Positions 19,643-28,345 of a DNA stretch of 64,000 bases are shown here, piece by piece; position 1 is the first letter of the stretch, and each line of letters starts with the position of its first letter. The stretch is from Palsa-1447 sp964509885 (GTDB taxonomy: Bacteria; Verrucomicrobiota; Verrucomicrobiia; Opitutales; Opitutaceae): the NCBI GenBank assembly GCA_964509885.1, contig CAZDZL010000001.1:1-64000 (forward strand), in the 5' to 3' direction. The notes below the pieces were generated by a model. It was given only the letters and a program-made list of their open reading frames with translations, was not told the origin of the DNA and searched no databases. The position numbers and the translations under genes are program-made.

Positions 19643-21721
19643 CTACGGGGAGCGCGTCAGGACAAACGCCGCGTGGCGGTCGATCGGGGGCGTCTCGAGC
19701 CTCAGCATTCCACCGGCGTGCACCACGACCTTGGACTCGGCCGCCACGCCCTTCTGGGTGTTCCACCAGGTGACCTTCCACGTCCCTGCGGGCACGTTGT
19801 CGAGGTCGACCGTGCCGGTGACGGGGGGATACGTGGTGGCGATGTAGAGGTTCGGCTTGTTCCAGACCCATGCCTCGATGAAGTGGTCGTTGCGGCGGCC
19901 GATCAGAGCCAGGGCCGGTGTGTCGATGCCGATGTCGATCGCCGAGATCCCCACCCAGTCCGGGCCGGTGTTCGAGAGGAGCACGGCATGCTCTCCCGCG
20001 GGCACCGCGAACTCGAGGTTGGGGCGTCCGGGCTCGCCCTTGCCCGCGGCCCACTGGTGGCTCGCGACCACCTTGCCATCGACGCTCACGCTCAGGCCGC
20101 CGCCCGCCTCGGCCACCGAATACACGTGGGCGGCCATGAGCGTGGGACGGGGAAGGTTCAGGTGATAGGTGGCCTGGCCCGGGAAGCCCTCGGCCCGGCT
20201 GGCCGCCGAGCCCACGAGGGTCGAGGGGACATCGCCCGCCTCGATCGGCTCCGTGCCGTCCACGGGGTAGGAGAAGTCCGGGGCGGGCCGGTGCTGCCAG
20301 AACTGCCCCGCGACGATCCGCATCGGGAAGCGCTCCTTGCACTCCACGACGCAGGAGAAGGGCTTCATGTCCGCCTGCGTGGCGACCCGGTTGATGGCCT
20401 GGAAGCGGAACACCGCCCCCAGCTCGTCCAGCTTGCCCAGCTCGAGGAGATGCCACCCGTCCCACGGCTGGGCCGCCATCTCGCCCTGGCCCATGATGCT
20501 CGCCCACACCGTCGGGATGAGGTTCAGGCCGGACTTCTTCACCTCGTCCGTCACCGGCTGGTGGTCGTCGCCCTCCTCGCCGTAGAACACGGGCCTGTGG
20601 AGCGCCGCGGGCGGCGTCTCGTAGGAGCGCGCCGCCGCGATCATGTTGGCCGCGTAGAGGTGAGGCTGGTAGTAGTCCATCTTCTCGTAGATGGGGCTGC
20701 GCAGGTTCTCGGTGCTCGTGGTGATGAGGTGACCGTAGACGTCGACCAGGCGCAGGTATGTGGCCGCGTCGCTGTGCCAGCGCGCGACCTCGGCCTCGTG
20801 GCCCTTGCGCATCGCGTCCGTCCAGTGGACCTCGTTGAAGAGCTCCCACGCCACCACCGCGGGCGACCAGCCCCAGCGCGCGACGATGTAGCGGTACTTG
20901 ATCAGCGTGATGATCCGCGCATTGGGGTCGGTGAAGAAATCCTCGGGAGCGGCGAGGAAGCCCCCGGGGTTGGCCGCGTTCCAGGGGTTCTCGGCCCAGT
21001 TGGAGTCGTTCGCGGTCGTGTACTGCCCGTGGTGCTGCAGGACGACCTGGACGTAGACCCCGTTCTCCTCGGCCGAGGCGAGTATCCTGTCCCAGTTCTC
21101 GGCCACCTCGGCGCTGATGGTGCCCGGCTTCGGCGACGCGCCCATGTAGGCCGGCAGCCAGTCCAGGTTGAGCCCGTCCCAGTGCGCCATCCAGATCCTC
21201 ATCCAGTTCAGGTTGGCCTTGGCGAAGGCGGGAAACGCGGCCTCGTAGTAGCCGACCCTGTCGGCCACGCCGTCCGGCGCCCAGGCGAGGTTCGCGCCGA
21301 CCGGCAGGTAGGGGAGCCCGTCGGCGCGGGCCAGCCTGCGCGAGTCCTTCGGGTCGGCCTGGATCGCGGGCAGGCGGGTCCTCGCCGTGTTCTGGACCAC
21401 CGCCGGCGAAAGGAGGCTGACGACGACATCCGTCTTGTGGATGCCAAGCGTCGTCTCGGACACGGCTCCGAACGTGTAGGCACCCAGCTCGTCGGGCCGT
21501 GCCCGCACGGCGAACTGCCCCGCGTCGGCGTAGTAGGCCGGGAGCGTGAGCTTCTGGCCCCCCGGGGTCACGACCTCCGCCCAGATCTCGCGGGCGTACG
21601 GGTTCTGGGTCGCCGGGCTGTCCGGGACGATGAAGTCGAACTCGATCGGCTTGGGGCCGGCCGCGGCGGCGTGGGCCAGGAGCAATCCAGCGAGCAGACG
21701 GAGGGGGTGTGGGTGGGTCAT
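19643..21721 (-). CDS. Secreted clan GH-A glycoside hydrolase with N-terminal DUF5060-like domain
   Basis: 692 residues with a signal peptide (LRLLAGLLLAHAAAAG). Residues about 25-110 form a beta-sandwich resembling DUF5060 (IEFDFIVPDSPATQNPYARE). A TIM barrel of GH5 type follows: LNWMRIWMAHWDGLN, the presumed acid/base E297 in ELFNEVHW, and GEEGDD with E382/E383 as candidate nucleophile. A C-terminal beta domain (about 520-690, YHLNLPRPTLMAAHVYSV) is probably an ancillary or carbohydrate-binding module. It is the last gene of a leftward operon with a GH130 phosphorylase and a XylR-like regulator. It likely attacks an oligosaccharide or polysaccharide outside the cytoplasm; the substrate is not evident from sequence. 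Confidence 0.85.
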   Translation of the reverse strand: MTHPHPLRLLAGLLLAHAAAAGPKPIEFDFIVPDSPATQNPYAREIWAEVVTPGGQKLTLPAYYADAGQFAVRARPDELGAYTFGAVSETTLGIHKTDVVVSLLSPAVVQNTARTRLPAIQADPKDSRRLARADGLPYLPVGANLAWAPDGVADRVGYYEAAFPAFAKANLNWMRIWMAHWDGLNLDWLPAYMGASPKPGTISAEVAENWDRILASAEENGVYVQVVLQHHGQYTTANDSNWAENPWNAANPGGFLAAPEDFFTDPNARIITLIKYRYIVARWGWSPAVVAWELFNEVHWTDAMRKGHEAEVARWHSDAATYLRLVDVYGHLITTSTENLRSPIYEKMDYYQPHLYAANMIAAARSYETPPAALHRPVFYGEEGDDHQPVTDEVKKSGLNLIPTVWASIMGQGEMAAQPWDGWHLLELGKLDELGAVFRFQAINRVATQADMKPFSCVVECKERFPMRIVAGQFWQHRPAPDFSYPVDGTEPIEAGDVPSTLVGSAASRAEGFPGQATYHLNLPRPTLMAAHVYSVAEAGGGLSVSVDGKVVASHQWAAGKGEPGRPNLEFAVPAGEHAVLLSNTGPDWVGISAIDIGIDTPALALIGRRNDHFIEAWVWNKPNLYIATTYPPVTGTVDLDNVPAGTWKVTWWNTQKGVAAESKVVVHAGGMLRLETPPIDRHAAFVLTRSP

Positions 21722-21738
21722 GGGGGGTCTAAAGGGGG

Positions 21739-22935
21739 TCAGGAATGGCTCTCGGCGGGGGCCGCCTCGACGGTGGCCTTGTCCTGCATCCTCACGCGGT
21801 AGATGCCCGGCGGGATGCCGGTCTCCCGCTTGAAGAGCACGCACATGTACTCCATGTGCTCGAACCCCGTGAGCTCTGCAATACGCTTCAGGGGGAAATC
21901 CGTCTCGAGCAGGAGCTGCCGGATCTTCCTGAGCTGGACGCGCCGGATCTCGGACTGCGGGGAGCGCCCGATATACTGGCGGAACTTGCGCTCCATCTGG
22001 CTGCGCGAGGCGTGGGCGTGCTGCAGGACCTGCTCCACGGTGATCCCATGGCACGCCTGCTCGCGGATGAAGCTGAGCGCCGCGGCGACGTTGCGATCCT
22101 CGACGGCGAGCACGTCGGTCGAGTGGCGGGTCACGACGCCGAGCGGCTCTACCCGCTGGTCGATCACCGTCGGCTTCTGCCCCCCGATGAGGTCGCGCAG
22201 GAGGGCCGCCGCGCGATACCCCGACTGGAAGGCGTTCGGCGCGACGCTTGAGAGCGCCGGGTCCGCCAGCTCGCAGCGGATCGTGTCGTTGTTGGCCCCG
22301 AGCACCGCCACCTCCTCGGGCACAAGGATGCCGGCGGCGTGCGCCGCGCTGACAAGCTGCTGGGCGCGCAGGTCGACGCAGGCCATGACGCCGATGGGCT
22401 TCGGCAGCTCCCTCACCCACGCGCTCAGCTTGCCGATCTCCTCCTCCTCCCAGAAGGGCGTGGCGTCGCCGGGGTACACGACGTCGTACACGGCGCACTC
22501 GCGTCCGGCGAGGCGCACCGCCTCGACAAACCCGTCGCGCCGCTCGCGCGACCAGAGGAGGTTGGAGAAGCCCGCGAAGCCGAACTTCTGGTAGCCCCTC
22601 TCGATGAAGTGCTCCGCCCCGAGGTGCCCGATGCCGACATTGTCAGGCCTGATCTTCGGGACCCCGGGATACGGCTCCACGTCGTTCAGGTCCACGAGGG
22701 GGATCTTCAGCTCGGCGCAGGCGCTGGCGAGCTCGGGAGTCGTGTGCCGGCTGATGACGCCCTGCCATTTCTTGCTGCGAAGCCAGCGGGTGTCCGTCTC
22801 CGAGATCGCCTGGTCGTCGTGGAACGCCGTCCAGAGGTGGTGGGTGCGCTCGAAGTGCGCGATCCCCTTCAGCATGGCCATGCTCTCCTCGAACCGGGTG
22901 AGGAAAATCAGGAGCACATGGGGCTTCTTCGTCAC
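21739..22935 (-). CDS. XylR-like transcriptional regulator (LacI-type sensor domain + AraC DNA-binding domain)
   Basis: 398 residues from GTG at 22935, which gives the family-like start MTKKPHVLLIFL; a TTG five codons upstream is also possible. The periplasmic-binding-type sensor covers about 5-275 (DNVGIGHLGAEHFIERGYQK, PIGVMACVDLRAQQ, VAVLGANND). Two helix-turn-helix motifs of an AraC domain occupy about 290-385 (VEQVLQHAHASRSQMERKF and LKRIAELTGFEHMEYMCVLF). Length and architecture match E. coli XylR (392 residues). It sits 17 nt before the GH-A hydrolase and follows GH130. It probably senses a sugar or oligosaccharide and activates this locus, although the inducer need not be xylose. Confidence 0.9.
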   Translation of the reverse strand: MTKKPHVLLIFLTRFEESMAMLKGIAHFERTHHLWTAFHDDQAISETDTRWLRSKKWQGVISRHTTPELASACAELKIPLVDLNDVEPYPGVPKIRPDNVGIGHLGAEHFIERGYQKFGFAGFSNLLWSRERRDGFVEAVRLAGRECAVYDVVYPGDATPFWEEEEIGKLSAWVRELPKPIGVMACVDLRAQQLVSAAHAAGILVPEEVAVLGANNDTIRCELADPALSSVAPNAFQSGYRAAALLRDLIGGQKPTVIDQRVEPLGVVTRHSTDVLAVEDRNVAAALSFIREQACHGITVEQVLQHAHASRSQMERKFRQYIGRSPQSEIRRVQLRKIRQLLLETDFPLKRIAELTGFEHMEYMCVLFKRETGIPPGIYRVRMQDKATVEAAPAESHS

Positions 22936-23001
22936 CCCGCGACAGTGCAAGCATCCATTCCGTGAGGCAAGTTCGGCGGCGCCCCCGGCCGCCCCGGGGG
23001 A

Positions 23002-23991
23002 TCAGACCTTCAGCGGGTTGTCCTTGATGAAGTCGACGATCTCCTGCGCGTCGCAGAAGCAGAGGGCGGTGAACGTGTCGGCCGCGCCGTAGTACATCGC
23101 GATTCTTCCGGTCGCGGAATCGCACAGGCACCCGACGGGGAAGCAGACCCCGGGGACGAACCCCGTGAGCTCGTAGGGCGCCTCGGGCACGATGATCGGC
23201 TGGTTCGCGCAGGCTATGACCTCCCAGGGTCTCTCAAGGTCCAGCAGCATCGCGCTGATGGAGTAGACGAAGCCGTTGCAGGTGGTCGTGACCCCGTGGT
23301 AGAAGAGGAGCCATCCCTCGCTGGTCTCGATCGGGGACGGGCCGGCGCCGATCTTGGTGCCCTGCCACCACGGGCCCCCGCGGCCGATCACGTGGCGGTG
23401 CTTTCCCCAATAGACGAGGTCCGGGCTCTCGCTCACGAAGATGTCGCCAAAGGGCGTGTGCCCGGTGTCCGAGGGGCGGCTCAGCATCAGGAAATTCTTG
23501 CCGAATTTCCTCGGGAACAGGACCCCGTTGCGGTTGTAGGGCAGGAATGCGTTCTCGAGCTGCTCGAAGTGGACGAAGTCCGTCGTCCGCGCGATGCCGA
23601 TCGTCGGGCCATGGTAGCCGTTGCACCAGGTGACATAGTGGACCCCGTCCACGAGCGTGACCCGCGGGTCGTACGCGTACTCAAACCTGCGGACCTCGGG
23701 ATCGTCGCACTTCAGGTCGATCGGCTTGGGCTCGAAGGTGAACTTGAGCCCGTCGGGGCTGCGCCCGACGTGCAGGTGCGGGATCCGGTCCATGCCCTCG
23801 GTACGGAACACGCCGATGAACCCGCCCTTCCACGGCACGACCGCGCTGTTGTAGATGCCCGTCACGCGGGGAAGGGGCCGGCGGCCGACCACGGGATTCG
23901 CGCTGTAGCGCCAGGCGACATCGGGATTACCCGCCGCCTTGGCCTCCCAAGGGATGTTGGGCAGGGCCGGACCGACAATCTTGAGCTTCAT
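23002..23991 (-). CDS. GH130-family beta-mannoside phosphorylase (glycosidase-like propeller)
   Basis: 329 residues, no signal peptide, so cytoplasmic. It is a five-bladed-propeller GH130 protein: TGIYNSAVVPWKGGFIGVFR, HLHVGRSPDGLKFTF, EYAYDPRVTLVDGVHYV, and DIFVSESPDLVYWGKHR with a phosphate-binding-type basic environment. D108 of YDPRVT is the likely general acid by position. GH130 enzymes phosphorolyse beta-1,2- or beta-1,4-mannosides to mannose 1-phosphate. It heads the operon with the XylR-like regulator and the GH-A hydrolase. The subfamily, and hence the linkage, cannot be assigned by eye. Confidence 0.9.
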   Translation of the reverse strand: MKLKIVGPALPNIPWEAKAAGNPDVAWRYSANPVVGRRPLPRVTGIYNSAVVPWKGGFIGVFRTEGMDRIPHLHVGRSPDGLKFTFEPKPIDLKCDDPEVRRFEYAYDPRVTLVDGVHYVTWCNGYHGPTIGIARTTDFVHFEQLENAFLPYNRNGVLFPRKFGKNFLMLSRPSDTGHTPFGDIFVSESPDLVYWGKHRHVIGRGGPWWQGTKIGAGPSPIETSEGWLLFYHGVTTTCNGFVYSISAMLLDLERPWEVIACANQPIIVPEAPYELTGFVPGVCFPVGCLCDSATGRIAMYYGAADTFTALCFCDAQEIVDFIKDNPLKV

Positions 23992-24304
23992 GGATAGGAT
24001 ATGGGGTCGCCGGGCCGATGTCCGCGCGAGGCGCAGGGGGGTACGGCCCGGAAGGGGTGAAGAGGACAGGGTCAGACTATCCGCAAGCGAATGGGATGTT
24101 AATGAGATCCTTTGCCAGAAACTTGAGAAGCCGTTCTACACCAAGGTGCCTGCATGTCGGACCCAAGGCTGCGGACTCCGCTGAACCCTGGGCCGACATA
24201 TCAACCCACGGTTTGACATCTCGGTGTAAATAAGCGCCTTAAGTGGAGAGAAATCCAGGGCTTCAAGACCGGCCCTCCCCGATCCCCCGGGAATCCCCGC
24301 ATCC
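23992..24304. other. 313-bp divergent intergenic region between GH130 and GH28 genes
   Basis: No gene is seen here. The segment holds the start regions of the leftward GH130-xylR-GH operon and the rightward GH28-GH5 pair. Its base composition is lower in GC than the flanks. It contains the hairpin at 24154-24199 and a TTGACA (24212-24217) without a recognisable -10 at 16-18 nt. It is the natural place for operator sites of the XylR-like regulator, but none can be identified with certainty. Confidence 0.5.
24154..24199. promoter_or_regulatory. Stable hairpin upstream of the GH28 gene
   Basis: ATGTCGG (24154-24160) pairs exactly with CCGACAT (24193-24199). The pairing continues as CCCA/TGGG across a bulged A, and the apical part contains a second small stem (GCGG/CCGC around ACT, 24171-24181). 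It ends 105 nt before the GH28 ATG. No T-run follows. It could be an operator or a leader structure. Confidence 0.35.
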
Positions 24305-25717
24305 ATGTCTTTCCGCTGCCTCCTCCTTTCGCTTGTGCCCGCCGTGGCCCTGGCCGCCGCGCCGGCTCCCGGGCCGGCCTCCTTCAACGTGGTGGATTAC
24401 GGGGCCACGGGCGCCGGAATTCCTACGGACACCGCCGCGATTCAGCGGGCCATCGACGCCTGCAGCGACCACGGCGGGGGCCGCGTGGTCGTCCCCGCCG
24501 GAGTGAGGCTGACGATCGCGACGATCGTCCTGAAGAGCCATGTCGACCTCCACCTGGAGCGGGGCGCGCTGCTCCAGGGCAGCCCGCACCACGCCGATTT
24601 CACGCGCTTCTCAAGCCTGCCGGTCACGTTCGACCCGAGCCCGCCCCCGAAGCTGGGCGTCATCGTTTATGCCGACGGCGCCGACGACATCGCGATCACG
24701 GGCCCCGGGCGCATCGACGGAAACGAGATGGCGTACGTGACGGCCGTCGGCCCCACCATCTACACCTGCGTCGAGCTGCGTCCCTTCGCGGTCGTCCTCA
24801 GGAACTGCACGCACATCCTCCTGAGCGAGTTCTCCCTCACGAACTCGGCGTTCTGGACGCTGAGGCTGCAGGGCTGCGACGACGCGCTCATTGACGGTCT
24901 TCGCATCGACGGCGACCTGCGGATGCCGAACAACGACGGCATCGACATCGACTGGTCGTCCAACGTGCGCCTGCGCGGGTGCGATATCTCGACGGGCGAC
25001 GACTGCATCTCGCTGAAGACCGCCCCGCTGAGCGAGGGCGTCAGCCGCCCCTGCGAGAACGTGGTGATATCCGGGTGCAACCTTCGGTCGCGCTCGAGCG
25101 GCATCGTGCTCGGGTGCGACGTCGGCGGCCCCATCCGGGACGTGGTCGTCAGCGACTGCGTGATCAAGGACAGCCACCGCGGCGTCGCGGTTCGCCTCAG
25201 CCTGGAGGGCAGCATCGAGCGCGTGCTCTTCTCGAACCTCATCATCGAGACCAGGATCTTCGACCCGAAGTGGTGGGGCCGCGGCGAGCCGATCCAGATC
25301 GCCGCCCTTCCCTGGACCGCGCACAGCCGGCTCGGCGTGATTCGCGACATCCGGTTCTCGAACCTCATCTGCAACTCCGAGAACGGCGCCGTCGTCTTCG
25401 CCGACGACCCTGGCCACATCGAGGGCATCTCCTTCGACCGGGTCTCGATCCACATCACGGCGCCCGCGGAGTTCCCGGGCGGCCAGCAGGACCTGAGGCC
25501 CAACGACCGCGGCGGCCTGCGCGACATCCCGACCAGCGGGTTCCTCCTGAACAACGCGTCGGGCGTCACCTTCAGGGACTGCAGCGTCACCTGGGGCCCC
25601 AATCCCCCCGACTATTTCAAGTATGCCCTGGATGCGACGGCGAGCCCCGGGCTCGCCGACGCTGGCCTCGCCGGGGAGGCCGCCCACCCGGGGATGCCCG
25701 CAAAGTCCGTACACTAA
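24305..25717 (+). CDS. GH28-family (polygalacturonase-like) secreted right-handed beta-helix protein
   Basis: 470 residues with a signal peptide (CLLLSLVPAVALAAAPAPG). The opening FNVVDYGATGAGIPTDTAAI and the parallel beta-helix are typical of GH28. Catalytic-region motifs: NNDGIDIDWSSNVRL and STGDDCISLK supply the family's three aspartates. The usual GHG histidine motif reads SSGIVLG and the RIK motif is not recognisable. The fold is secure, but activity on polygalacturonate is doubtful; it may act on another uronide or rhamnoside. It is followed after 6 nt by the GH5 gene, so the two are co-transcribed. Confidence 0.85.
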   Translation: MSFRCLLLSLVPAVALAAAPAPGPASFNVVDYGATGAGIPTDTAAIQRAIDACSDHGGGRVVVPAGVRLTIATIVLKSHVDLHLERGALLQGSPHHADFTRFSSLPVTFDPSPPPKLGVIVYADGADDIAITGPGRIDGNEMAYVTAVGPTIYTCVELRPFAVVLRNCTHILLSEFSLTNSAFWTLRLQGCDDALIDGLRIDGDLRMPNNDGIDIDWSSNVRLRGCDISTGDDCISLKTAPLSEGVSRPCENVVISGCNLRSRSSGIVLGCDVGGPIRDVVVSDCVIKDSHRGVAVRLSLEGSIERVLFSNLIIETRIFDPKWWGRGEPIQIAALPWTAHSRLGVIRDIRFSNLICNSENGAVVFADDPGHIEGISFDRVSIHITAPAEFPGGQQDLRPNDRGGLRDIPTSGFLLNNASGVTFRDCSVTWGPNPPDYFKYALDATASPGLADAGLAGEAAHPGMPAKSVH

Positions 25718-25723
25718 ACCCCC

Positions 25724-26815
25724 ATGACACGCCGCGAATTCCTCCAGCTCTCCAGCGCCGCCGCCGCCGGCGCGCTGCTCCCCGCCTGCGCCGTCTCGCC
25801 GGCCGCCCGGCGCCAGCCGAAGATCCCGCGCTGGCGCGGGTTCAACCTGACCGAGATGAACGGGCCCCGGCGGGGCCACCCCTACAGGGAGAGCGACTTC
25901 GAGTGGATGCGGGGATGGGGGTTCGACTTCGCCCGCCTACCCCTCTCCTACTGGCAGTGGTCCAGCCCGAAGGACTGGATGACGATCGACCCCGACGCGC
26001 TCGCGCCGCTCGACCGCGCGCTCGAGCTCGGCAGGCAGCACGGCATCCACATCAGCATGTGCGTCCACCGGATCCCGGGCTACTGCGTCAACGGGCGCGA
26101 GCTCGAGCCCTACCAGCTCTTCGACAGCACCCCCGACTCCATGGCGCGCGCGCTGGAGGCCGCGAGCCACCACTGGTCCTACCTGGCCGAGCGCTACAGG
26201 GACGTCCCCGCGTCGCGCCTGAGCTTCGACCTGATCAACGAGCCCCCGTTCATGAAGGACCAGGCCCCCTACGTGAAGATCTGCAAGACCCTGATAGCGG
26301 CCATACGCGAGAAGAGCCCCGACCGGCTGATCTTCGCCAACGGCGCCGACATCGGCCAGACGCCGGTCGTCGGGCTCATCGACGAGGGCATCGTGCAGAG
26401 CTCGCACGACTACCAGCCGAAGATGATCAGCCACTATAAGGCCGGGTGGGTGCCGGCCGCGGAGTTCGAGTCGCTGGAGGTGCCGACCTGGCCCATGGTG
26501 GACAAGCACGGCGTGCTCTGGAACAAGGAGAAGCTGCGGCTGGAGGACATCACGCGGTGGAAGCCGGTGACCGACCACGGCGTGCCGGTCCACGTCGGGG
26601 AATGGGGCTGCAACAACAAGACGCCGCACGACGTGTGCCTCGCGTGGATGGCCGATGAGCTCTCCCTGTGGAAGGAAGCCGGCTGGGGCTGGTCCCTGTG
26701 GAACCTGCGCGGCAGCTTCGGGATCATCGACAGCGGCCGCGAGGACGTCCGCTACGAGGACTTCAGGGGCCACAAGCTCGACAGGAAGATGTTAGAGCTG
26801 ATCCTGGCGAGCTGA
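25724..26815 (+). CDS. GH5-family glycoside hydrolase, Tat-type lipoprotein
   Basis: 363 residues. The N-terminus has a twin-arginine motif (TRREFLQ) and a lipobox-like LLPAC, so it is likely exported folded and lipid-anchored. The TIM barrel shows the GH5 signatures: RWRGFNLTEMN, FDFARLPLSYWQW, the acid/base E173 in DLINEPP and the nucleophile E293 in HVGEWG. The GH5 family includes endoglucanases and endomannanases. With the neighbouring GH130 and epimerase genes a beta-mannan or glucomannan substrate is attractive, but that is context only. Its stop lies 7 bp from the convergent epimerase stop. Confidence 0.9.
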   Translation: MTRREFLQLSSAAAAGALLPACAVSPAARRQPKIPRWRGFNLTEMNGPRRGHPYRESDFEWMRGWGFDFARLPLSYWQWSSPKDWMTIDPDALAPLDRALELGRQHGIHISMCVHRIPGYCVNGRELEPYQLFDSTPDSMARALEAASHHWSYLAERYRDVPASRLSFDLINEPPFMKDQAPYVKICKTLIAAIREKSPDRLIFANGADIGQTPVVGLIDEGIVQSSHDYQPKMISHYKAGWVPAAEFESLEVPTWPMVDKHGVLWNKEKLRLEDITRWKPVTDHGVPVHVGEWGCNNKTPHDVCLAWMADELSLWKEAGWGWSLWNLRGSFGIIDSGREDVRYEDFRGHKLDRKMLELILAS

Positions 26816-26822
26816 CGTCCGG

Positions 26823-28127
26823 TCAGGGCCCGGCGCCGGTCAACTCGCGCACCCGAGCGATGACCTCCATGCAGGCGCGCCCGCTGTGGTACGGGCACTT
26901 CCAGAGGCTCACCTTCGGCAGCCGATAGGCCGTGCCGTCGCGCCTCACGAGGTTGACCCAGTCGCCATATTTTCGGTCGATGAACCTCGCCTGGATGAAA
27001 TCCCAGCTGTGGCGGGAGGCGTCGAGGTACCTGGCGTCCCCCGAGATCTGGTAGGCGTTCAGGAAGCCGACGACCGCCTCGGCCTGCTCCCACCACTCCT
27101 TGTTCACGTCGGTGTAGCCGTGCGGCCCGCCCTCGCTCAGGACGCCCCCGTCGGGGTCGACGCCCTCGGCGAGGGTCACCCGGGCGATGTCGAGCGATAT
27201 GGGCTTCACCCGGGCGATGAGCTCGGGATCACCCACGACGTTCGCGGCCTCGACGAGCAGCCAGCTCAGCTCGATGTCGTGGCCGTAGGAGACCTCCTCC
27301 CCGATCCGCGTCCAGTCGTCCTTCATGAAGAGGATGAGGTGGTGCGTGCGCGGATCGATGATGTGGCGGATCGTCATGTCGATCAGGTCGCGCTGGTTGG
27401 CCAGGAGCCCGGCGTCCGGCCACACGCGCAGCAGCTCCGTGTAGCTCTCCAGGATGTGGATGTGGGAGTTCTGCGACTTCGGGGCGTCGCCGAGAAGGTT
27501 GCGCTGGCCAACGCCCGGCCTTTCCCACTTCCGGTCGAGGGCGTCGAAGTAGCCGCCGAACTTTCGGTCGTGCGCATGCTCCTCCACGAGCCCGTAGATC
27601 GCCTTTGCCTCGTCCAGCGCGCCCTTCTCGCCGCTGGCCCGGTAGTACTCGGCGAGCGCATAGATGCCGAACACCTGCCCGTAGATCTGCTTGTGGGCGT
27701 CGAGGGGCTTCCCGTCGGCCGTTATGGTCCAGAAGATGCCGCCCGACTCCGTGTCCCGGAAATGGTCCATGAGGTCCCTGTAGGCGTAGGTCGCCATCTC
27801 GAGGTAGGCCGGGTCGCGGTAGGTGCGGTAGGCCGCCGAGAACGTCCAGAGGATGCGGCTCGTCAGGAGGGCGCCCCGTTCGGCCCCCTTGCGCACGGTC
27901 ATGTCGGCCTTGATGAGCCCGTAGTAGCCCCCGTTCTCCCTGTTGCGCGTGTACTTCATCCAGAACGGCAGGATGTCCCCCTTGAGCTCCTGCTCGGTGC
28001 CCGAGGCCAGGGCAGAGAGAACCGCGGCCTGCGGGTCATGCGGCGGGGCCGATTCAGCGTTCATGACAGGGACCCGGGTAAAGGCTCCGATTGCGAGGCA
28101 GGCGAGCAGCTTCTTCGGGTAGCGCAT
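26823..28127 (-). CDS. AGE/cellobiose 2-epimerase family protein with export signal
   Basis: 434 residues from the ATG at 28127, which gives a signal-like N-terminus (MRYPKKLLACLAIGAF). It is an (alpha/alpha)6-barrel of the N-acylglucosamine 2-epimerase superfamily. H283 and E286 (SYGHDIELSW) and H414 (KCPYHSGR) match the catalytic His/Glu/His of cellobiose 2-epimerase, with the same 131-residue spacing I recall for the Ruminococcus albus enzyme. Epimerases of this group convert mannobiose to mannosylglucose for a GH130 phosphorylase. An exported version is unusual, since known ones are cytoplasmic. A second, unexported copy is encoded at 55079-56305. Confidence 0.87.
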   Translation of the reverse strand: MRYPKKLLACLAIGAFTRVPVMNAESAPPHDPQAAVLSALASGTEQELKGDILPFWMKYTRNRENGGYYGLIKADMTVRKGAERGALLTSRILWTFSAAYRTYRDPAYLEMATYAYRDLMDHFRDTESGGIFWTITADGKPLDAHKQIYGQVFGIYALAEYYRASGEKGALDEAKAIYGLVEEHAHDRKFGGYFDALDRKWERPGVGQRNLLGDAPKSQNSHIHILESYTELLRVWPDAGLLANQRDLIDMTIRHIIDPRTHHLILFMKDDWTRIGEEVSYGHDIELSWLLVEAANVVGDPELIARVKPISLDIARVTLAEGVDPDGGVLSEGGPHGYTDVNKEWWEQAEAVVGFLNAYQISGDARYLDASRHSWDFIQARFIDRKYGDWVNLVRRDGTAYRLPKVSLWKCPYHSGRACMEVIARVRELTGAGP

Positions 28128-28138
28128 GGTCGTGGGGT

Positions 28139-28177
28139 TTGCGGGCACCCATGGGTACGCAATGGCGGAATTTCCGC
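28139..28177. promoter_or_regulatory. Two adjacent palindromes in the epimerase/symporter divergent region
   Basis: ACCCATGGGT (28147-28156) is a perfect palindrome flanked by TTGCG and CGCAA. Right after it, GCGGAA-T-TTCCGC (28165-28177) is a perfect 13-bp inverted repeat. Both lie 12-50 bp upstream of the epimerase ATG and about 170-200 bp upstream of the symporter ATG. Operators for a sugar-responsive repressor would look like this. No binding family can be named. Confidence 0.4.
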
Positions 28178-28345
28178 AAATGCACGAAACCACGGAAGCC
28201 CTTAATTCACCGGCGGGCCAGACATTTGCAAGGCGATTGGAGGCGGTTTTGTTTGCGCTCCCGGGGCATTCTCAAATTGTCCTATGGGCATCGCGGCCGC
28301 GATCCCCGCCCCCACCCGAGCCCCTGGCCCCGACTGCGCAACCCC

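Noticed and set aside
24212..24217. TTGACA before the GH28 gene as a -35 box
   Set aside because: No acceptable -10 occurs 16-18 nt downstream, and the TAAATA close by is only 8 nt away.
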